Assembly: GCF_003852235.1 (NCBI RefSeq)
Contig: NZ_CP027732.1
Location: 4,216,001 to 4,280,000, forward strand
Length of the DNA: 64,000 nucleotides
DNA from: Pseudomonas sp. R4-35-07
GTDB lineage: Bacteria > Pseudomonadota > Gammaproteobacteria > Pseudomonadales > Pseudomonadaceae
Direction: 5' to 3'
Part shown: positions 15,287 through 21,516 of the stretch, piece by piece
Layout: the number at the start of each line of letters is the position of its first letter
Numbering within the stretch: position 1 is the first letter of the stretch
Notes under the pieces: generated by a model
What the model was told of the DNA's origin: nothing
Databases searched by the model: none
Seen by the model: only the letters and a program-made list of their open reading frames with translations
Program-made: the position numbers and the translations under genes

Positions 15287-16213
15287 TCAGGGGGAACGCT
15301 CGCGGCCCGGCCTTACGAACGCACGTTGCACACGCTCATATTGCGCAGCCGTCAACGGCGGCGGCCCGGCCGGAGGCTTCGATTCTTCACGGCCCACATC
15401 CACCCGCCATGACGAGATTTCATTCAGTTGCTTGGGTACATCCAATTCATCTACCAGCTTCTCGATCAGGCTCACCTGTGCCGGTTTGCCTTTGATCAAG
15501 AGGCTGTTGGTGTCCGCATAGGCGATCAGCGTCAGGTTCTTGTCCGCCAGCGGGCCCTTCTGCTCACTGGCCAGCAGGCCTTGAATGATGGAGGCCATCC
15601 CCGGCACGCTGACTTTGCTCGCGCCGCTGCCATACTGCCTGTCCTCGACGTGGGTATTGAACACCTGCACCACACCGAAGGCGTGCGTGCCCACGCGCAG
15701 TTCACTGCGTTGGCGGTCCATCAATTGCGCCAGCCGCAGCACCTGGTTGACATAGCTGGGTGGCCCGGACACGTAGAAGGTACGCACCCCGCTGTCGCGC
15801 AAGGGATAGCGCGATTCATCCAGCCCCGTTCGGCGCAGGATGCCGCGCAGTCGGTTGACCGAGATGTACCGCAACGCCACCGCAGAGGTTCTCGCTTCAG
15901 TCGCGTTGTAGACGTGCACCGATTGCCCGTCGCTGTGCCAGATCAGGCCTTCACGCCGGGCCAGCGCTTCGAGGACCTGTTGGGGCGCCTCGAAATCGAA
16001 CGTCCCGCTGACACGCCTGGGCGCCGCCTCCCGACTGACCACCACAGGCAGACCCAGGGGCACCGACAATGCAGTGAAAAAACTCGCCAGGCTTTCATCG
16101 CTGGCCTGATACGGCTCGCCCCAGGCAACCCGGCTGAGCAGCAATAGCACCACCCACAGCAGCGTGCTACCGAGGCAGTGGCGGTTCGTCGGAATGGGAG
16201 ATTCAGCATGCAC
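15287..16213 (-). pseudogene. Type III secretion secretin SctC/InvG-like, truncated before the secretin domain
   Basis: About 308 residues from GTG 16213 (AGGA 8 bp upstream). It has a signal peptide (TLLWVVLLLLSRVAWG), an N0 domain (SFFTALSVPLGLPVVV with FDFEAPQQVLEALARREGL), an N1 domain (VALRYISVNRLRGILRRTG, then VRTFYVSGPPSYVNQVLRLA) and an N3-like domain ending DTNSLLIKGKPAQVSLIEKL and VDELDVPKQ. After the conserved strand ISSWRVDVGREE, where the outer-membrane secretin domain should continue, the protein changes to an unrelated Pro-rich and basic tail and stops. Intact relatives are near 560 residues. No pore can form. The break probably marks the deletion joint with lost T3SS genes. 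Confidence 0.78.
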
Positions 16214-16305
16214 CTTGGTTTTCCTGGGGCGGTAGAACGCGAAAGAGCGGCCATACTGAGAGGCAGGCAAGGTTCAATCATGATGGAAAGCTGATGGCAG
16301 CCCCG

Positions 16306-16321
16306 TGGCATGTGCCTTGCT
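16306..16321 (+). promoter_or_regulatory. Sigma-54 promoter of nasST
   Basis: TGGCAT, five bases, TTGCT: the -24/-12 elements with correct spacing. It lies about 20 bp before the leader hairpin of nasS, as expected for NtrC-controlled nitrogen genes. Confidence 0.65.
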
Positions 16322-16341
16322 ATGCACTCTCTATCAGAGCG

Positions 16342-16430
16342 CGCGCCAACGACGGAGCGGGCCTACGGACAAAGGCGTCGTTTCCCTGTAATGGCTGGTA
16401 TCGCCATCCGAGGAAGCGACGCTTTTTTTT
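16342..16430 (+). promoter_or_regulatory. nasST leader: AACGAC hexaloop hairpin plus intrinsic terminator (ANTAR target)
   Basis: The hairpin at 16342-16359 has loop AACGAC (A at position 1, G at position 4) on a stem with one G.A mismatch. It is followed by a terminator in which GCGTCGTTTCC (from 16375) pairs with GGAAGCGACGC (to 16422) and eight Ts follow. An inner ATGGC/GCCAT helix fills the loop. This is the layout through which ANTAR proteins such as NasT prevent termination. It would make nasST autoregulated. Confidence 0.68.
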
Positions 16431-16450
16431 GAGAGAAAAGGTAGGTGTGG

Positions 16451-17677
16451 ATGAACGATTCGGTCGGCAACAGCCCGGTGACCCCGGCGCTGGCCTGGGT
16501 AAACGGCAGTGACGCCCCGGAAAAGAGCAGTCTCGACCTGGGGTTCATGGCCTTGACTGATTGCGCCTCGGTGGTGGTCGCCGCCACCCAGGGGTTTGCG
16601 CAGCCCTACGGCCTCACGCTGAACCTCAAGCGTCAAACGTCCTGGGCCAACTTGCGCGACAAACTGGTCAGCGGCGAGCTGGACGCCGCCCATAGCCTGT
16701 ACGGGCTGATCTATGCCGTGCATCTGGGCATCGGCGGCGTTGCTCCGAGCCCGATGGCGGTGCTGATGGGGCTGAACCAGAACGGGCAGAGCATCAACCT
16801 GTCCCGTGGGCTGCAACAGCAAGGCGTGGTCACTCCTGAGGCATTGGAGCGTCACGTGCACCAAAGCCGCACAAAACTCACCTTCGCCCAGACTTTTCCC
16901 ACCGGCACCCACGCCATGTGGCTGTATTACTGGCTGGCGAGCCAGGGCATCCACCCGCTGCGGGACGTGGACAGCGTGGTGGTCCCCCCGCCGCAAATGG
17001 TTGCGCACCTGCAAGCCGGTCGTATCGACGGCCTGTGCGTCGGTGAACCCTGGTGCGCCAGCGCCGTCAAGCAGAACCAGGGCTTCACCCTGGCGACCAG
17101 CCAGTCGATCTGGCCGAATCATCCGGAAAAGGTCTTGGGCTGTACCCAAGCCTTCGTCGACCAATACCCCAATACCGCCCGGGTGCTGGTGATGGCGATT
17201 CTCGAAGCCAGCCGTTTTATCGAAGCGAGCACGCAAAACCGCCGCTCCACCGCCCAACTGCTCAGCGCCCGCGAGTACCTCGACGCACCGCTGGACTGTA
17301 TCGAACCGCGCCTGCTGGGCAGTTACGAAGATGGCCTGGGCAACCAGTGGCAGGACCCGTATGCGCTGCGTTTTTTCGCCGATGGCGCGGTCAACCTGCC
17401 CTACCTTTGCGACGGCATGTGGTTCATGACCCAGTTCCGCCGCTGGGGCCTGTTGCGCGAAGACCCGGATTACCTTGACGTTGCCCGCCAAGTGCAACAA
17501 CTGGATGTGTACCGTCAAGCCGCCGCCGCCCTCGGCGTTCCGACAAGCACCCGGAACATGCGCAGCAGCCAGTTGATCGACGGCAAGGTCTGGGACGGCT
17601 CCGACCCCGCCGGCTATGTCCGCAGCTTCCGTCTGCACGCCATGGCGGACGACACCAGCCGCCAAGCGCTGCGCTGA
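16451..17677 (+). CDS. nasS: NasS nitrate sensor (NrtA/CmpA-like, cytoplasmic)
   Basis: A 408-residue protein of the NrtA/CmpA nitrate-binding family with no signal peptide, which marks it as the cytosolic sensor NasS rather than a transport protein. Typical segments are LDLGFMALTDCASVVVAA, SGELDAAHSLYGLIYAVHLG, TFPTGTHAMWLYYWLAS and RIDGLCVGEPWCASAV. In studied bacteria NasS holds NasT inactive until nitrate or nitrite binds. I chose ATG 16451 with AAGGTAGG upstream. nasT starts 13 bp after the stop. The nearby leader suggests the pair is regulated by its own NasT. Confidence 0.93.
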   Translation: MNDSVGNSPVTPALAWVNGSDAPEKSSLDLGFMALTDCASVVVAATQGFAQPYGLTLNLKRQTSWANLRDKLVSGELDAAHSLYGLIYAVHLGIGGVAPSPMAVLMGLNQNGQSINLSRGLQQQGVVTPEALERHVHQSRTKLTFAQTFPTGTHAMWLYYWLASQGIHPLRDVDSVVVPPPQMVAHLQAGRIDGLCVGEPWCASAVKQNQGFTLATSQSIWPNHPEKVLGCTQAFVDQYPNTARVLVMAILEASRFIEASTQNRRSTAQLLSAREYLDAPLDCIEPRLLGSYEDGLGNQWQDPYALRFFADGAVNLPYLCDGMWFMTQFRRWGLLREDPDYLDVARQVQQLDVYRQAAAALGVPTSTRNMRSSQLIDGKVWDGSDPAGYVRSFRLHAMADDTSRQALR

Positions 17678-17690
17678 CAGGAGCACGACC

Positions 17691-18266
17691 ATGCTGCGAA
17701 TCCTGTTGATCAACGACACCCCGCGCAAAGTCGGTCGGCTCAAGGCCGCGTTGACCGAGGCCGGTTTTGAGGTGATCGATGAATCCGGCCTGACCATCGA
17801 CTTGCCCGCGCGCGTCGAAACGGTGCGCCCCGACGTGATCCTGATCGATACCGAGTCACCCGGCCGCGATGTGATGGAGCAGGTGGTGCTGGTCAGCCGC
17901 GATCAACCCCGCCCTATCGTGATGTTTACCGACGAGCACGACCCGAATGTCATGCGCCAGGCGATCAAGTCCGGGGTCAGTGCCTACATCGTCGAAGGCA
18001 TCCAGGCCCAGCGCCTGCAACCGATCCTCGATGTGGCCATGGCACGCTTCGAAAGCGACCAGGCCCTGCGCGCCCAGCTTCACGCCCGCGATCAACAGTT
18101 GGCGGAGCGCAAGCGCATCGAGCTGGCCAAAGGTCTGCTGATGAAAATGAAGGACTGCAATGAGGAAGAGGCCTACACCCTCATGCGCCGCCAGGCCATG
18201 AGCCGCCAGCAGAAACTGATCCAGGTCGCCGAACAGATTATTGCCATGAGCGAATTGCTCGGGTGA
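17691..18266 (+). CDS. nasT: NasT antiterminator: response-regulator-like receiver plus ANTAR RNA-binding domain
   Basis: 191 residues: a receiver-like domain (MLRILLINDTP at the start; DVILIDTESPGRDVMEQ; MFTDEHD) followed by a coiled linker and a C-terminal ANTAR domain (LAERKRIELAKGLLMKMKD, then NEEEAYTLMRRQAMSRQQKL). ANTAR domains bind paired hexaloop hairpins and block terminator formation. Free NasT therefore allows transcription of nitrate genes once NasS releases it. CAGGAG precedes the ATG at 17691; the longer open frame overlaps nasS and is not used. Three leaders with fitting hairpins lie in this window: before nasS, nasA and nirB. Confidence 0.95.
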   Translation: MLRILLINDTPRKVGRLKAALTEAGFEVIDESGLTIDLPARVETVRPDVILIDTESPGRDVMEQVVLVSRDQPRPIVMFTDEHDPNVMRQAIKSGVSAYIVEGIQAQRLQPILDVAMARFESDQALRAQLHARDQQLAERKRIELAKGLLMKMKDCNEEEAYTLMRRQAMSRQQKLIQVAEQIIAMSELLG

Positions 18267-18268
18267 TC

Positions 18269-18284
18269 TGGCGCGGCTCTTGCT
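18269..18284 (+). promoter_or_regulatory. Sigma-54 promoter of nasA
   Basis: TGGCGC, five bases, TTGCT. It begins 2 bp after the nasT stop codon and about 15 bp before the leader hairpin. Confidence 0.62.
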
Positions 18285-18298
18285 AAAGAACCTCTACA

Positions 18299-18381
18299 GG
18301 TAGCCAACGGCGGTTGCCCAATCCACGACAAAGACGTCGCACACCCGGTTTGCCCTCGCGAACCCGGTGGCGGCGTTTTTT
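18299..18381 (+). promoter_or_regulatory. nasA leader: AACGGC hexaloop hairpin plus intrinsic terminator (ANTAR target)
   Basis: GGTAGCC (18299-18305) pairs with GGTTGCC (18312-18318), including two G.T pairs, around loop AACGGC (A1, G4). The terminator follows: CACCCGGTT 18342-18350 with AACCCGGTG 18361-18369, extended by GCGTCGC-side pairs with GCGGCG across a bulged A, then TTTTTT. nasA begins 30 bp later. Upstream, a weaker hairpin (TCTT/AAGA) may be the partner helix, but its loop does not fit the A1/G4 rule. Confidence 0.7.
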
Positions 18382-18410
18382 CGTTTTAGACCCAACCGTT
18401 GAGGTGCGTG

Positions 18411-19622
18411 ATGAAATCAAGCTTCTGGAAATCCGGGCACACCCCGACCCTGTTTGCCGCGTTCCTGTATTTCGACCTGAGCTTCATGGTCTGGTACCTG
18501 CTGGGCCCGCTGGCGGTACAGATAGCCGCCGACCTGCATCTGACCACTCAACAGCGCGGCCTGGTGGTCGCCACGCCGATTCTGGCGGGCGCGGTGTTGC
18601 GCTTTCTCATGGGCATGCTGGCCGACAAGCTGTCGCCCAAAACCGCCGGGCTGATCGGCCAGGTGATTGTCATTGTCGCGTTGTTCTGCGCCTGGAAACT
18701 GGGCATTCACAGCTACGAGCAAGCCCTGCTGCTGGGCCTGTTCCTCGGCATGGCCGGAGCCTCGTTTGCCGTCGCCCTGCCGTTGGCCTCGCAGTGGTAC
18801 CCGGCCGAGCACCAAGGCAAAGCCATGGGCATCGCCGGCGCCGGCAACTCCGGCACCGTGTTTGCCGCCTTGCTGGCCCCGGTACTGGCGGCGGTCTTTG
18901 GCTGGAGCAATGTGTTCGGCTTCGCGTTGATTCCGCTGATCCTGACCCTGATGGTGTTCGCCTGGCTCGCCCGCAATGCCCCGCAACGCCCGAAAGCCAA
19001 GTCGATGGCCGACTACTTCAAAGCCCTGGGTGATCGCGACAGTTGGTGGTTCATGTTTTTCTACAGCGTGACCTTTGGCGGCTTCATCGGCCTGGCCAGC
19101 GCCCTGCCCGGCTACTTCAACGACCAGTACGGCCTGAGCCCGGTGACCGCTGGCTACTACACCGCCGCCTGTGTCTTCGGTGGCAGCCTGATGCGCCCCT
19201 TGGGCGGTGCCCTGGCGGACCGTTTCGGCGGGATCAAGACCCTGCTCGGCATGTACAGCGTGGCGGTGATCTGCATCGCGGCGGTGGGTTTCAACCTGCC
19301 CAGTTCCTACGCCGCGCTGGCGCTTTTCGTCTGCACCATGCTCGGCCTTGGCGCCGGTAATGGCGCAGTGTTCCAACTGGTGCCACAGCGTTTTCGCAGT
19401 GAGATCGGCGTGATGACCGGTTTAATCGGCATGGCTGGCGGCATTGGCGGCTTTGTGCTGGCGGCCGGCATGGGTGCGATCAAGCAGAGTACCGGCAGTT
19501 ACCAAGTGGCCCTTTGGCTGTTCGCCAGCCTCGGCGTGCTGGCCTGGTTTGGCCTGCACGGGGTCAAGCGTCGCTGGAGAACCACCTGGGGCTCGGCTGC
19601 CGTGACCGCCGCGCGCGTCTGA
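18411..19622 (+). CDS. nasA: Nitrate/nitrite transporter (MFS, NarK/NasA family)
   Basis: 403 residues with about twelve transmembrane segments. NarK-family signatures include FDLSFMVWYLLGPLAVQIA near the N-terminus and the two glycine-rich nitrate signature segments GIAGAGNSGTVFAALLAPVL and GLGAGNGAVFQLVPQRF. It imports nitrate for assimilation across the inner membrane. GAGGTG precedes ATG 18411. The stop overlaps the start of the kinase/phosphatase gene (ATGA), so the two are translationally coupled. Expression depends on the sigma-54 promoter and the antitermination leader directly upstream. Confidence 0.95.
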   Translation: MKSSFWKSGHTPTLFAAFLYFDLSFMVWYLLGPLAVQIAADLHLTTQQRGLVVATPILAGAVLRFLMGMLADKLSPKTAGLIGQVIVIVALFCAWKLGIHSYEQALLLGLFLGMAGASFAVALPLASQWYPAEHQGKAMGIAGAGNSGTVFAALLAPVLAAVFGWSNVFGFALIPLILTLMVFAWLARNAPQRPKAKSMADYFKALGDRDSWWFMFFYSVTFGGFIGLASALPGYFNDQYGLSPVTAGYYTAACVFGGSLMRPLGGALADRFGGIKTLLGMYSVAVICIAAVGFNLPSSYAALALFVCTMLGLGAGNGAVFQLVPQRFRSEIGVMTGLIGMAGGIGGFVLAAGMGAIKQSTGSYQVALWLFASLGVLAWFGLHGVKRRWRTTWGSAAVTAARV

Positions 19623-21292
19623 TGAGCCTGCAACTGAGCGTCGCCCAGGCCAGTGCGATCGGCCCACGGGCGGAAAACCAGGACGCGCTGCGGGTGGTCA
19701 CGCCCATGGCGGAACTGGCCGCGAGCAAAGGCTACCTGTGCGCGTTGGCCGACGGTGTCAGCCAATGCGCCGATGGCGGCCTGGCCGCACGCTCGACCTT
19801 GCAGGCGCTGGCCCTGGACTACTACGCCACGCCGCAGACCTGGGGCGTGGCCCAGGCGCTGGAACGTTTATTGGTCGCGCAGAATCGCTGGCTGCAAGCC
19901 AATGGCGGCGGCCAGCCGCTGCTGACCACCCTCAGCGCCCTGGTGTTTCGCGGCCAGCGTTTCACCCTGGCCCACGTCGGCGATTGCCGCGCCTATCGCT
20001 GGCTGGACGGCGAGCTGCAGCGCATCAGCGAAGACCATGTGTGGGAGCAACCGGGCATGCAGCACGTGCTCAAGCGTGCCCTCGGCCTGGACCAACATTT
20101 GGTGCTGGATTTTCTCGACGGAGAACTGCGCGCCGGCGAGTGCTTCCTGCTGCTCAGTGACGGGGTCTGGGCCACGTTGGGCGACCACAGCATCCGCGCG
20201 ATTCTGCGCGAACAAAGCGACTTGGACCTGGCGGTCAACACCCTGGTGAATGCCGCGCACTTGGCGGGAAGCCAGGACAATGCCAGCGCCTTGCTGGTGC
20301 GCGTCGATGCACTCGGCGCCGCCACGCTGGGCGACGCACTGGTGCAGTTGCAGCAGTGGCCGCTGCCGCCGCTGCTCAAGGCCGGGCAACGTTTCGAAGG
20401 TTGGCAGGTGCACAGCCTGTTGGCGCAGAGCCGACAGTCATTGCTGTATCGGGTAGAGGATGATCAGCAGCGGCCCTGGTTGCTGAAAACTTTGCCGCTC
20501 AATCGCGAAGCAGACACTGACGCCGCCCAGGCCCTGCTCTCGGAAGAATGGTTTCTGCGCCGGGTCGCCGGCCGCGCGTTCCCTGAAGTGCATGCCGCCA
20601 GCGGGCGTCAGCATTTGTACTACGTGATGCGTGAATATCCGGGGCAAACCCTGGCGGAACTGTTCAAGCGCCAGGGCCCATTGCCCCTGGCTCAATGGCA
20701 GTCCATCGCCGAGCGTTTGCTGCGCGCGGTGGGCCTGCTGCATCGGCGGCAGATTTTGCACCGCGATATCAAGCCGGAAAACCTGTTGCTGGGGGATGAC
20801 GGTGAACTGCGCGTGCTGGATTTCGGTCTTGCCTACTGCCCAGGGCTGTCTGAAGACCGCGCGCATGTGCTGCCCGGCACCCCGAGCTTTATCGCGCCGG
20901 AGTCGTTCAACGGCGAGCGGCCTACGGCGCAACAGGATTTGTACAGTGTTGGCGTCACGCTCTATTACCTGCTGACCGGCCACTATCCCTACGGCGAAAT
21001 CGAAGCCTTCCAACGCCCGCGCTTCACTCAAACAGTCAGCGCCAGCCGCTACCGTCCCGATTTGCCCGACTGGTTGCCCGCGAGCCTCGAACGGGCCGTG
21101 GCCGCGCAACCGCAGCAACGTTATGAAACCGCCGAAGAATGGCTGCTGGTGCTGGAACAGGCCGACCGCCGTGAGCTGAGCGTGCGCGCCCGCCCCTTGC
21201 TGGAGCGTGAACCGCTCAAGGTCTGGCAAACCCTGGCGATGGCTTCGCTGCTGATCAATCTGGTGCTGCTCTACTGGCTATTGCACCACTAA
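19622..21292 (+). CDS. Fused PP2C-type phosphatase and Ser/Thr protein kinase with C-terminal membrane anchor
   Basis: 556 residues. Residues 1 to about 235 form a PP2C phosphatase (ENQDALRVV, LCALADGVSQCADGG, LAHVGDCRAYRW, LLLSDGVWATLG, GSQDNASALLVRVD). Residues from about 262 to 535 form a Hanks-type kinase with catalytic loop HRDIKPENLLL, DFG in VLDFGLAYC and PSFIAPESF. The end is a hydrophobic helix (MASLLINLVLLYWLL) that should anchor it to the inner membrane. Start ATG overlaps the nasA stop. A reversible phosphorylation module coupled to the nitrate transporter suggests post-translational control of uptake or reduction, but the substrate is unknown. Confidence 0.92.
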   Translation: MSLQLSVAQASAIGPRAENQDALRVVTPMAELAASKGYLCALADGVSQCADGGLAARSTLQALALDYYATPQTWGVAQALERLLVAQNRWLQANGGGQPLLTTLSALVFRGQRFTLAHVGDCRAYRWLDGELQRISEDHVWEQPGMQHVLKRALGLDQHLVLDFLDGELRAGECFLLLSDGVWATLGDHSIRAILREQSDLDLAVNTLVNAAHLAGSQDNASALLVRVDALGAATLGDALVQLQQWPLPPLLKAGQRFEGWQVHSLLAQSRQSLLYRVEDDQQRPWLLKTLPLNREADTDAAQALLSEEWFLRRVAGRAFPEVHAASGRQHLYYVMREYPGQTLAELFKRQGPLPLAQWQSIAERLLRAVGLLHRRQILHRDIKPENLLLGDDGELRVLDFGLAYCPGLSEDRAHVLPGTPSFIAPESFNGERPTAQQDLYSVGVTLYYLLTGHYPYGEIEAFQRPRFTQTVSASRYRPDLPDWLPASLERAVAAQPQQRYETAEEWLLVLEQADRRELSVRARPLLEREPLKVWQTLAMASLLINLVLLYWLLHH

Positions 21293-21351
21293 CGGGCAAA
21301 ACCCTGCGGCATTCGCGCTAAATGCCCAATAAAACTGGGGGCATCGGCACT

Positions 21352-21367
21352 TGGCACAGCTGCTGCA
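21352..21367 (+). promoter_or_regulatory. Sigma-54 promoter of nirBD-nasC-cobA
   Basis: TGGCAC, five bases, CTGCA, the best -24/-12 match of the three in the cluster. It lies about 33 bp before the first leader hairpin. Confidence 0.68.
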
Positions 21368-21399
21368 TTACCTATCCCAACAACCCACATATAGCCGCT

Positions 21400-21488
21400 C
21401 CTTCAACGTCGAAGGGCCGAGCTTCCCGAGAGAACGGGACCAGGACAAAGGCGTCCTCGCTAGGTAACTAGCGGGGACGCCTTTTTTT
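21400..21488 (+). promoter_or_regulatory. nirB leader: two ANTAR-type hexaloop hairpins plus strong terminator
   Basis: Hairpin 1 is CCTTC-AACGTC-GAAGG (21400-21415). Hairpin 2 is TCCCG-AGAGAA-CGGGA (21424-21439). Both hexaloops have A at position 1 and G at position 4, the ANTAR recognition rule. The terminator follows with GGCGTCC plus CGCTAG (21450-21463) paired to CTAGCG plus GGACGCC (21468-21481) and a T-run. nirB starts about 30 bp later. NasT binding to the two hairpins is expected to stop terminator folding. Confidence 0.85.
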
Positions 21489-21516
21489 GTTTGCGCGTGA
21501 TTGGTCGGAGAGCGAC

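Noticed and set aside
16334..17797. Minus-strand frame of about 487 codons opposite nasS
   Set aside because: nasS and nasT explain the region fully. The frame also spans the leader terminator.
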